The notes below the pieces were generated by a model. It was given only the letters and a program-made list of their open reading frames with translations. It had not been told where the DNA came from and searched no databases. This document shows positions 17,616-26,288 of a DNA stretch of 37,254 bases, in pieces (positions within the stretch are counted from its first letter, which is position 1; each line of letters opens with the position of its first letter). The position numbers were made by a program, and so were the translations under genes. The stretch is from an uncultured Cyclobacteriaceae bacterium (GTDB lineage: Bacteria > Bacteroidota > Bacteroidia > Cytophagales > Cyclobacteriaceae), in assembly GCA_937958005.1 (NCBI GenBank), contig CALGOB010000024.1, forward strand, positions 1 to 37,254, read 5' to 3'.

Positions 17616-17891
17616 TTATTGACTGTTGTGAGCTAACAGGCCACTCTTTGTTGCTAAAAAATAAATACTTCGGTAATCTTTATCAAAATCTACCTCTTCA
17701 GATGGAATGTCTTGAGTTACAGACTTTAAACATTTGATCCATTCTTTCGACAATAATTTCTTTAATACTCCCTTCAAAACATTGTCTTCTAGGCTTGTTA
17801 AGTTAACCAAAGCCTCAAATTGCTGTACAAAATACAGTTCATCCAACACATCAAATTCCAAATCACTCATAAGTATAGTCGTCCTTTCCAA
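17616..17891 (-). CDS. Small winged-helix-like protein, 91 residues
   Basis: I do not recognise a named family. The sequence has the look of a small winged helix: a helical start FDVLDELYFVQQFEALVN, a second and third helix LEDNVLKGVLKKLLSKEWIKCL, and a wing ending YFLATKSGLLAHN. The K-E-W-I-K plus A-T-K-S-G-L pattern is common in wHTH regulators, where T-x-x-G-L ends the wing. It overlaps the glycosyltransferase end by 25 bases and precedes the phosphatase gene by six bases, so it belongs to the same transcript. It may be a regulator or a protein-interaction domain for the phosphatase; both are guesses. Confidence 0.7.
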   Translation of the reverse strand: MERTTILMSDLEFDVLDELYFVQQFEALVNLTSLEDNVLKGVLKKLLSKEWIKCLKSVTQDIPSEEVDFDKDYRSIYFLATKSGLLAHNSQ

Positions 17892-18994
17892 CTATATCGT
17901 CCAAGAAAGGATGATATCATCAGTAATATAACATAAAATGGGTAAAATAATTGTAAAATAATTGTCTTTAGAACATCTATTCTACCTGTAGTCAAATCAG
18001 AGTTTATTTGGTAAATAAATACATATTCTACCAACAATCTCAAAACTAATGTTGCCACAAACAATTCATTAATTCCATTGAGAAACATGGCACACAAAAA
18101 AATAATCAAGCTCATTTGGAACAAAAACATCAAGAACCCCCAACTTTTCATCCTCAGGTTTTTATGATACTTCCATTTAGCAGACCACCTGATTCTCTGG
18201 TTTAAGAATTCCCTTACCCCTTCTTTAGCGTTGGTTTTACTGGTTGCATCAAATGACTTATTAAAAAGAACACCTGATGGGTAATGATCATATATTTTCT
18301 GCAATAAAAATTCATCATCTCCAGATGGGATTTCCTCATTTCCTTTATACCCTTTTACCTCTAAAAAAACACTTTTCAAGTAAGAAAGATTTGCTCCATT
18401 ACAAAAAGTAGGCATTCCCATTTTTAATGAGCCAGCGCCTATTCCAATAAGTGCTAGGAATTCAATTTTCTGGATTTGTTGAAAAAGCTGATTAGAATCA
18501 GCAAAAATTACTGAAGCCAATACCATTTTAGCAATTGGATTTTGGTAGGCTAAATTATACTGACAAATCCAATTTTCCCCAACTCTACAATCTCCATCCG
18601 TACATATGATACGTTCATATTTAGCGTATTCCACTCCTTTCGTGATGGCATGTTTTTTACCTGCCTTTCCATCTAGTTTGGATTGATCTACTAACCTAAT
18701 ATCAATATCAAAATCCGCTATTGCTTGTGCTACTTTTGAATTGGTTCCATCCTCAGAGTAATCATCTACTACAATCACTTCAAAATTCTTCCTATTATAA
18801 GATTGATTTGCTATATCACCTAATAATGTATAAATATTTCTTTCTTCATTCCTAATGGGTATAATGATTGAATACTTAAATTCAACCTCATTATAAGACT
18901 TTTCATACTCTTTGATCCGCATCCAATTTATCAAAATAGTCACTATATAACCCGTATATAATAAAGACACTAACCAAGCAATATATACAACCAT
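17867..18994 (-). CDS. Membrane-bound family 2 glycosyltransferase
   Basis: The product has 375 residues. One N-terminal helix (residues 2-22) is followed by a GT-A domain: SIIIPIRNEERNI, VIVVDDYSEDGT, ICTDGDCRVGENW with the DxD metal site, SGDDEFLLQKI with the catalytic base region, and QRIRWSAKW equivalent to the QxxRW motif. Two or more helices close the protein (about 285-310 and 340-365). This is the layout of processive or lipid-linked GT2 enzymes. The next gene upstream encodes a YbhN-like membrane protein five bases away, which suggests a glycolipid or envelope polymer product. Donor sugar and acceptor are unknown. Confidence 0.9.
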   Translation of the reverse strand: MVVYIAWLVSLLYTGYIVTILINWMRIKEYEKSYNEVEFKYSIIIPIRNEERNIYTLLGDIANQSYNRKNFEVIVVDDYSEDGTNSKVAQAIADFDIDIRLVDQSKLDGKAGKKHAITKGVEYAKYERIICTDGDCRVGENWICQYNLAYQNPIAKMVLASVIFADSNQLFQQIQKIEFLALIGIGAGSLKMGMPTFCNGANLSYLKSVFLEVKGYKGNEEIPSGDDEFLLQKIYDHYPSGVLFNKSFDATSKTNAKEGVREFLNQRIRWSAKWKYHKNLRMKSWGFLMFLFQMSLIIFLCAMFLNGINELFVATLVLRLLVEYVFIYQINSDLTTGRIDVLKTIILQLFYPFYVILLMISSFLGRYSWKGRLYL

Positions 18995-18999
18995 AATTC

Positions 19000-19926
19000 T
19001 TATTGAAGCTTCAATTTATGAGTAAAAAAAAGAGCTACTATTGAAGGCAAGAACACATTAATTAACCAAATAAATAAACTAGCTACTATAATTGGTACAA
19101 CAGCCACTTCAAATTGCCCAAAAAAGAACGCTGCTGAAATTTCCCTAATTCCTAAATCCCCCAAGAAGCCAAGTGAAGGTAAAATTGTTTTGGCAAAATA
19201 TATAAATGTAATTCCTGCCATAACCAGGTCTGTTTTTATGAATGGGCTAAACAAAGTAAATAAAACCAAAGCTTGCGTAAAGAATACTAAATACCTAGTG
19301 AGTGATATAAGGAAAATTCTCACAAACCATTTTTTTTCTACATTTTTTAATGTAAAAAACCACTTGTTGAGTTGTAGTGCAAGCCACTCTCTTTTTAAAA
19401 GAATAACTATCAGTCCAGCAGATCCTATAAAAGCTGACCATAAGTACAAACGGCCTATCGGAAAGGATGTATTCATTATCAACCAAATAAGGCCATATAA
19501 ACCAAACAGAAAAGAGACACTAAACTGAAAAAAACTACTTAACAAAAATGAGCCTACTACTGTATTTCTCTGTGTATTTCTATCTGCCAACGCCCTTCCT
19601 GAAATATCTCCCAAACCTCCAAATGGAATAAATTGTTTAAAAATTAACCCGACCAACACTGTGCGGTAGGCATGATAAAATGATGGGTTTCCAGTCAATA
19701 TTTGCCACTTTTTTGCTTCTAGCCCCCAATTTATAAAAGTAAGGATCAGCAAACCAATGAATATAAATATGTTTTCATTAAAGATTTCAAACCAATTGAT
19801 ATACTCAAATTGATGCCGTCTATTGTATATTAAATTAGATAAAGTCAGAAAGATTAGAAAGAACAACAACCACTTCAGGGGTTTTTCATACTTAAAAATC
19901 ATTTTTTTTACTAGACCCCACTTCAT
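19000..19926 (-). CDS. YbhN/MprF-type integral membrane protein (UPF0104 family)
   Basis: The 308-residue product has about seven or eight hydrophobic helices and the family segment FIPFGGLGDISGRALADR (near residues 103-120), with LPSLGFLGDLGIREISAAFFFG later. This is the transmembrane (flippase-like) domain shared by MprF and YbhN proteins; there is no lysyl-transferase domain. It probably moves or handles a lipid, perhaps the product of the co-transcribed glycosyltransferase. A second ATG eight codons in is possible. It is the first gene of the minus-strand run and is divergent from ruvC with only 12 bases between start codons. Confidence 0.85.
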   Translation of the reverse strand: MKWGLVKKMIFKYEKPLKWLLFFLIFLTLSNLIYNRRHQFEYINWFEIFNENIFIFIGLLILTFINWGLEAKKWQILTGNPSFYHAYRTVLVGLIFKQFIPFGGLGDISGRALADRNTQRNTVVGSFLLSSFFQFSVSFLFGLYGLIWLIMNTSFPIGRLYLWSAFIGSAGLIVILLKREWLALQLNKWFFTLKNVEKKWFVRIFLISLTRYLVFFTQALVLFTLFSPFIKTDLVMAGITFIYFAKTILPSLGFLGDLGIREISAAFFFGQFEVAVVPIIVASLFIWLINVFLPSIVALFFTHKLKLQ

Positions 19927-19938
19927 ATATTGCGCTAA

Positions 19939-20499
19939 ATGACAGTTAAAAGCTTCAAAAAAGAAAAAGTAATCCTTGGGATTGATCCTGGCACCAGCGT
20001 TATGGGGTACGGCTTAATCATTATTAAAGGTAACGAAATCAAATTATTACAGTTTGGCGTAATTCACCTAAGCAAATATAGCAATCATGAGATAAAGCTT
20101 AAGAAAATATTCTCTCGAATCCTCTCTTTAATAGATGACTATCATCCTGATGAGATTGCACTTGAAGCCCCTTTTTATGGGAAAAATGTACAATCCATGC
20201 TAAAATTAGGAAGAGCTCAAGGTGTTGCCATGGCCGCTGCCCTATCACGGGAAATTCCGATAGCAGAATATGCTCCAAAAAAAGTAAAACAATCTGTAAC
20301 AGGAAATGGGAATGCCTCAAAAGAACAAGTTGCAGAGATGTTAAAAACCTTAATGAACATCAAGGAACTACCAAAACTCCTTGATGCTACAGATGCATTA
20401 GCTGTTGCACTTTGTCATCACTTTCAAGGTGGGAATACTCAAAAAAGCTATAAAAGCTGGAATGCTTTTTTGAGTGAGAACCCTAAAAGATCTAAATAA
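19939..20499 (+). CDS. ruvC: Holliday junction resolvase RuvC
   Basis: The 186-residue endonuclease resolves Holliday junctions with RuvAB. The four acidic catalytic positions can be seen: Asp in [12 protein letters not shown] (residues 14-25), Glu in [13 protein letters not shown], and the Asp pair in [14 protein letters not shown]. The length is slightly over that of E. coli RuvC because of a short C-terminal tail. The start at 19939 gives the standard N-terminus. The stop abuts the stop of the converging HIT gene with no base between. RuvA and RuvB are not in the window. Confidence 0.96.
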   Translation: MTVKSFKKEKVILGIDPGTSVMGYGLIIIKGNEIKLLQFGVIHLSKYSNHEIKLKKIFSRILSLIDDYHPDEIALEAPFYGKNVQSMLKLGRAQGVAMAAALSREIPIAEYAPKKVKQSVTGNGNASKEQVAEMLKTLMNIKELPKLLDATDALAVALCHHFQGGNTQKSYKSWNAFLSENPKRSK

Positions 20500-20898
20500 T
20501 TACAAAGAAATATTTTCACTTATCTTACAAGCAATAGCTACTAATTCGTCTCTTTCAGGTTTCAGTTTCATTCTGCTAAAATTCATATCGTTCATACTGT
20601 TGATAGGTATCAAATGAATATGGGCATGAGGAACTTCTAATCCAATTACTGTGACCCCTATCCGTTCACAGGCAACCGATTTTTCAATCCCTTTGGCAAC
20701 CTTCTTCGCAAAAACATTAAGTCTTGCCAATAAATCATCATCTAGATTATAGATGTAGTCTATTTCTACTTTGGGAACTACTAAGCAATGTCCTTCAATT
20801 AAAGGATTAATATCCAAAAAGGAAATAAACTCATCGCTTTCGGCCACTATATTTGCAGGTACTTCCCTGTTAATAATCTTTGTGAAGATACTTGCCAT
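20500..20898 (-). CDS. HIT family nucleotide-binding protein
   Basis: The product has 132 residues with the histidine-triad active site PHAHIHLIPI, histidines 91, 93 and 95, and the earlier FLDINPLIEGHCLVVPK segment typical of HINT-like phosphoramidases. These enzymes hydrolyse AMP linked to amines or related nucleotide conjugates in the cytoplasm; the natural substrate in Bacteroidota is uncertain. It starts one base after the stop of greA on the same strand, so the pair is co-transcribed. Confidence 0.95.
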   Translation of the reverse strand: MASIFTKIINREVPANIVAESDEFISFLDINPLIEGHCLVVPKVEIDYIYNLDDDLLARLNVFAKKVAKGIEKSVACERIGVTVIGLEVPHAHIHLIPINSMNDMNFSRMKLKPERDELVAIACKISENISL

Positions 20899-20899
20899 C

Positions 20900-21373
20900 T
20901 TAGTAACTTATTTCAAGAATTTCGAATTCCATCTTACCAGCAGGTGCTGATACTTCAGCAATTTCTCCGACTTTTTTACCTAAAAGCCCCTTGCCAATTG
21001 GGGATTTAACAGAAATTTTCCCTGCCTTCAGGTCTGCTTCCTCTTCAGAAACTATCATATATTTAAGTGCCGCTCCGTTCTTTTTATTTTTAATTTTTAC
21101 CGTAGTTAGAATAGAAACTTTTGATGTATCCAGAGTAGATTCATCTAATACCCTAGCATTACCAACAGCTATCTCCAATTTTGAAATTTTCAATTCCAAT
21201 AATCCTTGCGCATCTTTTGCTGCATCATATTCAGCATTTTCACTAAGATCACCTTTATCTCTCGCTTCAGCGATTTGTTTTGAAATATCTGCTCTTCCCT
21301 TAGTTTTCAAGTCTAAAAGCTCTTGCTTTAGCTTATCCAACCCTTCTTGTGTGTAATAACTGACATTTGACAT
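20900..21373 (-). CDS. greA: Transcription elongation factor GreA
   Basis: The 157-residue product matches GreA, which enters the RNA polymerase secondary channel and stimulates cleavage of backtracked RNA. The coiled-coil tip EARDKGDLSENAEYDAAKD (residues 36-54) carries the acidic tip residues Asp42 and Glu45. The C-terminal FKBP-like domain ends PIGKGLLGKKVGEIAEVSAPAGKMEFEI. Length is standard. It forms a two-gene unit with the HIT gene. A terminator for the upstream dehydrogenase gene lies just ahead of it. Confidence 0.97.
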   Translation of the reverse strand: MSNVSYYTQEGLDKLKQELLDLKTKGRADISKQIAEARDKGDLSENAEYDAAKDAQGLLELKISKLEIAVGNARVLDESTLDTSKVSILTTVKIKNKKNGAALKYMIVSEEEADLKAGKISVKSPIGKGLLGKKVGEIAEVSAPAGKMEFEILEISY

Positions 21374-21402
21374 ATAAAAAATCTTTAGTCTTTAAACAAA
21401 AA

Positions 21403-21430
21403 AGAACGGTTCCATCGCTAGAACCGTCTC
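21403..21430 (-). terminator. Intrinsic terminator of the dehydrogenase gene
   Basis: ACGGTTC at 21406-21412 pairs with GAACCGT at 21421-21427 around an eight-base loop. On the minus strand the stem is followed by TTCTTTTTTG, a good T tract. It lies 40 bases past the dehydrogenase stop and 30 bases before the greA start, so greA should have its own promoter in the short gap. Confidence 0.8.
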
Positions 21431-21469
21431 TTTCAATAATCTTTGCAAATATAACTAATATTTTTGCTT

Positions 21470-22426
21470 TCAGGCAAGTCTATCCTTAGGTAGATAATGC
21501 TTCAATATTTTTCCTGACATTACCTCACTTATTTTTTTATATGATTCCACAGTCCACCCAGCCACATGAGGGCTAAAAACAACTTTCCCTGATTGCTTTA
21601 ATTTCTCTAAAATTTCTTGTTCTTCCACATTATAGGTAGCTAGTTTTTCATTCTCAAGCACATCAAGGCATGCTCCTAAAACTTTCCCTTGTTCTATAGC
21701 CCAAGAGAGGTCTGCTAACGAGACCACTTTTCCCCTAGCAGTATTAATCAAGTAAATTTTCTTTTTAAAAGCTTCAAAAAACTTCCTATCTATATAATTG
21801 TTTGTTTCATCAGTAAGTGGGACATGGATACTTACAACATCACATTCAGAAACAAATTCTTCAAAATCAACTTGCGTTACATAATCATTTTTTGACAATT
21901 TTTTATATTTATCAAAAGCGATGACCTGGGTATCAAATCCACTTAACTTTTTAGCAAAGGCCTTCCCTGTATTTCCACACCCATATACACCAACAGTCTT
22001 CCCGCCTAACTCAACTCCTCTATTACCTTCTCTGTCCCAGATTTTATCTCTTACTTCCCCATTCCCCTTATGAAGGTTATTGAACAACATCAACAGCATA
22101 CCTATAGCATGCTCCCCTACAGCATCTCTGTTTCCCTCAGGGGCATTAAAAATCAAAACTCCTGCCTCTTTTAAAGCTAATTCATCTAAATTATCAATTC
22201 CTGCTCCGGCCCTGGCAACAAATTCAAGGTTAGTTGCTTGATCGACAAAAGCTTTATCAATAAACATTTTACTTCTAATGACTAAACCGTGATATTGGCT
22301 AATTACTTTAATAATTCCTTCTTTCGTAATATCAGGAAAGTAATCAACCTGAAACCCATTTTGTCTTACCTTATCCAGAAATATGGGGTGAAGATCATTA
22401 ACTACCAAGATTTTTTTACTAGACAT
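21470..22426 (-). CDS. D-isomer-specific 2-hydroxyacid dehydrogenase (phosphoglycerate dehydrogenase-like)
   Basis: The product has 318 residues. The catalytic and NAD-binding landmarks are FVARAGAGIDNLD, FNAPEGNRDAVGEHAIGML, the Rossmann loop VGVYGCGNTGK (about 145-155), INTARGKVV with the active-site Arg, and the final SPHVAGWT with the catalytic His. It is shorter than full SerA since it has no C-terminal ACT domain. It may oxidise 3-phosphoglycerate in serine synthesis, but other 2-hydroxyacids are possible; no serC or serB lies nearby. It is a single-gene unit with a terminator downstream and a large inverted repeat upstream. Confidence 0.9.
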   Translation of the reverse strand: MSSKKILVVNDLHPIFLDKVRQNGFQVDYFPDITKEGIIKVISQYHGLVIRSKMFIDKAFVDQATNLEFVARAGAGIDNLDELALKEAGVLIFNAPEGNRDAVGEHAIGMLLMLFNNLHKGNGEVRDKIWDREGNRGVELGGKTVGVYGCGNTGKAFAKKLSGFDTQVIAFDKYKKLSKNDYVTQVDFEEFVSECDVVSIHVPLTDETNNYIDRKFFEAFKKKIYLINTARGKVVSLADLSWAIEQGKVLGACLDVLENEKLATYNVEEQEILEKLKQSGKVVFSPHVAGWTVESYKKISEVMSGKILKHYLPKDRLA

Positions 22427-22739
22427 ACATCAATCAATTAATCGTTATTTCATCAGGCTAGGCTTAGTCCTACTTTGTCATCTAAGTCTAAGACGCCTCA
22501 ATCTGTGTCCTTACCGGGCCACGTTGGCAGATTGTAGAAGTTGGCTGTGAAGACACAGCCAAAGGCGTGAAATACCTATTTTTAGTAGGATTAGGTTAAT
22601 AATCCTTCCATAGCACTCATTAGCTCAAATATTTAATACCTATCAATTACATAATTAGTGATTATTTACTGGAAAGCTTTTGCTCAACAGTAAAATAAAT
22701 AGACAATAGTCATTCTTTCCTGAAAACTTTACTACTGAA
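22427..22739. other. Gene-free interval with a nested inverted repeat
   Basis: Between the mgtE stop and the dehydrogenase start are 313 bases. Bases 22463-22595 fold into nested arms: 22463-22474 with 22584-22595 (imperfect), ACGCCT with AGGCGT (22493-22498, 22563-22568), and CTGTGTC with GACACAG (22503-22509, 22552-22558). A competing hairpin, GGCTGTG-AAGA-CACAGCC, sits at 22543-22560. The rest, 22596-22739, shows nothing I recognise. The folded part could be a 5' leader of the dehydrogenase mRNA or a dispersed repeat. Confidence 0.6.
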
Positions 22740-24098
22740 TCAATATAAGGCATGTGCTACTGAAAAGTAAACGACCAATCCCATCAAGTCATTGGCTGTT
22801 GTAATGAAAGGGCCCGACGCTAAGGCTGGGTTAATGCCAAATTTATCCAATATTAAAGGAGTAATAGTTCCCATAAATGAAGCCAATAAAACGACACTGA
22901 ACAAAGCAATAGATACTGTCATCGCAATATTCTGATCACTTTTAGACAGAATAACGATTCCAAAAACAATAATCGCCAATATGATTCCATTTACAACAGC
23001 TACGAATAAAACTTTCACTAATCTTGAGAGTAAACTATCTTTAAATGCGTTTCTATTCGCCAAGCTCTGAACCACCAATGAAGAAGATTGGATCCCTACA
23101 TTACCCCCAGTTGCTGTAATCAAGGGCACAAAAAAAGCCATCATGGGAACTACTTTTAAATCCTCTTCATAAAAACTAATAAAATATGCGCCTAAAAGGC
23201 CTCCCATAATCCCAACAAAGAGCCAAGGCAAACGGGCTTTTGAAAGTGCCCAAACACTATCGTCTTCTTCTACATCTGAACTGATACCAGACATCATCTG
23301 TCTTTCTTCTTCAGCAAGCTCAGTCACTACATCCAATACATCATCTATCGTAATTCTACCTACCAGCTTACCTCTCGCATTTACAACAGGTATGGCATCT
23401 AAATCATATTTCTGCATTATCTGCGCTACTTCAAGCTCTTCCAAATAAGTTTCTACAGATACAATATCCAGATCATAGATATCTGATATTTTTGTTTGAT
23501 CTGTTGCCAGCAGCATTTTTTTAAGAGAAATCTTTCCATGCAGCTTGTCCAGATCATCTACCACATAAACTGAATAGATTTTAGAAACATTCTCTGCCTG
23601 CTTACGAATCTCCTCTATGCATTGAGAAACAGTCCAATTGATATTTGCTTTGATTAACTCTTTGGCCATCAAACCTCCAGCCACATCTTCATCATACTGC
23701 ATAAGATCAAGCAAGTAACCAGCTTTCTCATCACTTTTAAGCATCCCGATTACTTGTTCCTGCAATTTCAGTGGGATCTGTTTGAGTAAATCTGCCCCAT
23801 CATCAGAATCCAGATGTTCCACATAACGTGCAACTTCAGAAACTGATATCTCTTGAAGAAAACGGGATCTGATATCATCATCTAAATCTTTTAATATTTC
23901 AGCCGAAACTTTATCTTCTAATATATCAACTATATAAATACACTCTTCAGTATCAAATTCATAGAGCAATGAAGTTATATCTGCGGAGTTAATGCCTTCA
24001 AGGCTTTTCAGGATAGATTTAGCATCCCTTTCCTCTAACAGGCACTCAAATTTCTCAAGAAATTCTTTTGTCAATTCAAATTGAGTTACTTCCTCCAT
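22740..24098 (-). CDS. mgtE: Magnesium transporter MgtE
   Basis: The 452-residue product has the MgtE layout: an N-terminal superhelical domain (about 1-130), a CBS pair (about 135-260, with VYVVDDLDKLHGKISLK and AIPVVNARGKLVGRITIDDVLDV), a plug helix, and five membrane helices from about 285. The conserved pore segment GGNVGIQSSSLVVQSLA and the final GPFITTANDLMGLVVYF are present. It is a channel-like importer gated by intracellular magnesium. The start overlaps the rsmA end by 23 bases, so both are expressed together; no separate magnesium riboswitch is visible. Confidence 0.95.
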   Translation of the reverse strand: MEEVTQFELTKEFLEKFECLLEERDAKSILKSLEGINSADITSLLYEFDTEECIYIVDILEDKVSAEILKDLDDDIRSRFLQEISVSEVARYVEHLDSDDGADLLKQIPLKLQEQVIGMLKSDEKAGYLLDLMQYDEDVAGGLMAKELIKANINWTVSQCIEEIRKQAENVSKIYSVYVVDDLDKLHGKISLKKMLLATDQTKISDIYDLDIVSVETYLEELEVAQIMQKYDLDAIPVVNARGKLVGRITIDDVLDVVTELAEEERQMMSGISSDVEEDDSVWALSKARLPWLFVGIMGGLLGAYFISFYEEDLKVVPMMAFFVPLITATGGNVGIQSSSLVVQSLANRNAFKDSLLSRLVKVLFVAVVNGIILAIIVFGIVILSKSDQNIAMTVSIALFSVVLLASFMGTITPLILDKFGINPALASGPFITTANDLMGLVVYFSVAHALY

Positions 24099-24867
24099 CT
24101 GCTGAAATCTTTTTTGTTAACTCAATAAAATCCAAAACAGATAATTGCTCTGCCCTTTTGTTAAACACTTCATCTTCGGTCAATTCTACTGACAAGTTAA
24201 ATCCTTTCAGCGCATTTCTAAGTGTTTTTCTTCTTTGCTGAAACCCTGCTTTTACTGTCCTTTTAAACATTTTAGGATCACACCCCAACTCTTGGTTTTC
24301 ATTTCTACAAAGTCTTATAACTGCTGACCTAACTTTTGGAGGGGGATCAAAAACATGTGGCTCTACAGTAAATAAATACTCAGTGGTATAAAAAGCTTGC
24401 AACAAAACACTTAGGATTCCATAAATTTTACTATTTGGTTTCGCACAAATTCTTTCAGCCACTTCTTTCTGTAACATACCAACCACTAAAGGCACATGTT
24501 CTTTAGCTTCATAAATTTTGAAAAAGATCTGTGAACTGATATTATATGGAAAATTCCCTACTATACTAACTTCTTGATTTTCCTTAAGAATATTTGATAC
24601 TAAAAAATCTTCAAATTTCACCTGTTCTTTATGATCTGGAAAATGTTTATGTAAAAAATCAATGGATTCTTGATCTATATCAAAAGCCTTAAAAGCTAAT
24701 TTATCCTTAGCCAAAAAATGCTTGGTCAATACACCAGTTCCTGGCCCAATTTCAATCGCTAAGCCCTCCTTATGATGATTTAAAAAAGCATCTACAATAT
24801 CCAATGCTATTTGTTCATCTCTTAAAAAATGTTGTCCAAGTTTTTTTTTTGCCCTCACACCACCCAT
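24076..24867 (-). CDS. rsmA: 16S rRNA dimethyladenosine transferase RsmA (KsgA)
   Basis: The 263-residue enzyme dimethylates two adjacent adenines near the 3' end of 16S rRNA. Family motifs are KKLGQHFLRDEQ (residues 7-18), the S-adenosylmethionine loop IEIGPGTGVLTKHFL (about 39-53), the catalytic NFPYNISSQIFFK, and FDPPPKVRSAVI. Length matches bacterial KsgA. The ATG at 24867 gives a short basic N-terminus. It is divergent from pdxA (98 bases between starts) and overlaps mgtE downstream. Confidence 0.97.
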   Translation of the reverse strand: MGGVRAKKKLGQHFLRDEQIALDIVDAFLNHHKEGLAIEIGPGTGVLTKHFLAKDKLAFKAFDIDQESIDFLHKHFPDHKEQVKFEDFLVSNILKENQEVSIVGNFPYNISSQIFFKIYEAKEHVPLVVGMLQKEVAERICAKPNSKIYGILSVLLQAFYTTEYLFTVEPHVFDPPPKVRSAVIRLCRNENQELGCDPKMFKRTVKAGFQQRRKTLRNALKGFNLSVELTEDEVFNKRAEQLSVLDFIELTKKISADGGSNSI

Positions 24868-24964
24868 GGTTCCAGATATATTTCAGAATTTCAAGTAAAT
24901 TACACTGCAAATTACGCTTATTCCTTCAGATGGCATATCATCTAGTGTATGAAATTAAAGTTCT

Positions 24965-25996
24965 ATGAATAAAAATAACAATCAAAATAAGCCAATCATC
25001 GGTATATCTATAGGTGATGTGAACGGAATTGGCCCAGAAGTGGTAATTAAGTCTTTTTTAGACCATCGAGTTTTGAAGCACATGGTTCCAGTAATTTATT
25101 GTTCTTCGAAAGTCATCTCTTATTACAGAAAGAAATTGGAACTAGAGCAATTTAATTATCATCAAATACGTTCTATCAACGATTTGCATTACAAAAAAGT
25201 AAATGTTTTTACTTTTAATGATGATAATATAGAAGCACAGTGTGGTCAAGTAACTAGTCAAGCTGGAAAATATGCTTTTAAATCTTTAGAAAAGGCTTGT
25301 GATGATTTAACCAATGGAGAAATTCATGGATTAGTTACTTCTCCTATTAATAAAAACAACATCCAATCTGACGGTTTCTCTTTCCCTGGGCATACTGAGT
25401 ATTTGGGGGATAAATTTGGCCAGAAAGAAAACTTAATGTTTATGGTCAGTGATTCTTTAAGAGTTGGAGTTGTTACTGGGCATATTCCATTAAAGGAAGT
25501 TTCCTCCGCCATTAATAAAGATTTGATCTTGGCCAAGTTAAAGATCATGAATAAATCACTCCAAAAAGATTTTGGAATCCAAAAACCAAAAATAGCTGTA
25601 CTGGGACTAAATCCACATGCAGGAGAAGGTGGCTTATTAGGAGAGGAAGAAATAAAGATCATTAAACCAGCCCTTGATGAATTTAAACAAAAGGGAAATT
25701 TAGTATTCGGTCCTTTTCCTGCCGATGGGTTGTTTGGTTCAGGCCAATTTAATAAGTATGATGCTATCTTGGCCATGTATCACGACCAAGGACTTGTACC
25801 CTTTAAAAGTTTAACCTTTGAAGAAGGTGTGAATTTCACTGCTGGATTAGATATAGTTAGGTCATCGCCAGATCATGGCACAGCCTATTCCATTGCAGGA
25901 AAAAATGAAGCTTCCCAAAATTCTTTCACAAAGGCTCTATTCTTAGCAAAGGATGTAATTGTTAATAGAAGGGCTCAAAAAAATGAAAATAGTTAA
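24965..25996 (+). CDS. pdxA: 4-hydroxythreonine-4-phosphate dehydrogenase PdxA
   Basis: The 343-residue enzyme acts in the DXP-dependent pathway to pyridoxal phosphate. It shows the family's metal-binding His and substrate segments: GDVNGIGPEVVIKS at the N-terminus, FPGHTEYLGDKFG, VTGHIPLKEV, LNPHAGEGGLLGEEE, YHDQGLVPFK and DHGTAYSIAGK. Length is normal. It is divergent from rsmA. Within the window it stands alone on its transcript. A weak hairpin, GAAGG with CCTTC followed by ATTTTTCTT (about 26068-26096), may be its terminator. Confidence 0.96.
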   Translation: MNKNNNQNKPIIGISIGDVNGIGPEVVIKSFLDHRVLKHMVPVIYCSSKVISYYRKKLELEQFNYHQIRSINDLHYKKVNVFTFNDDNIEAQCGQVTSQAGKYAFKSLEKACDDLTNGEIHGLVTSPINKNNIQSDGFSFPGHTEYLGDKFGQKENLMFMVSDSLRVGVVTGHIPLKEVSSAINKDLILAKLKIMNKSLQKDFGIQKPKIAVLGLNPHAGEGGLLGEEEIKIIKPALDEFKQKGNLVFGPFPADGLFGSGQFNKYDAILAMYHDQGLVPFKSLTFEEGVNFTAGLDIVRSSPDHGTAYSIAGKNEASQNSFTKALFLAKDVIVNRRAQKNENS

Positions 25997-26288
25997 TCCG
26001 AAAATTCGCGAGTTAATAGGAGCAAAGCGCTACATCAAAATATTTAGATGAAGAAAAATAAACTAAGAAGGCTTAAGGTTTCCTTCATTTTTCTTAACAT
26101 TTGATATCCTTCATGCGGCACGAAAACGAATAGCACAAGAAAAGATAAAACTCTCTAATAATTAACATAGTACCTCACTCTATTTTTCTGATTTTCATTC
26201 GATAAATTAATCAATACAGAAGTACCAATAATTAGTCAGAAAATAATTATTATTAAGAAATGATTAACTATTAAAACTAATTATTACA

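Noticed and set aside
22427-22739. A tmRNA or riboswitch in the gap before the dehydrogenase gene
   Set aside because: No tag-peptide frame, no tRNA-like end and no conserved riboswitch core is present; only the nested inverted repeat is supported.
24868-24964. A regulatory RNA between rsmA and pdxA
   Set aside because: The gap is a short AT-rich divergent promoter region and I could find no convincing stem or known motif.
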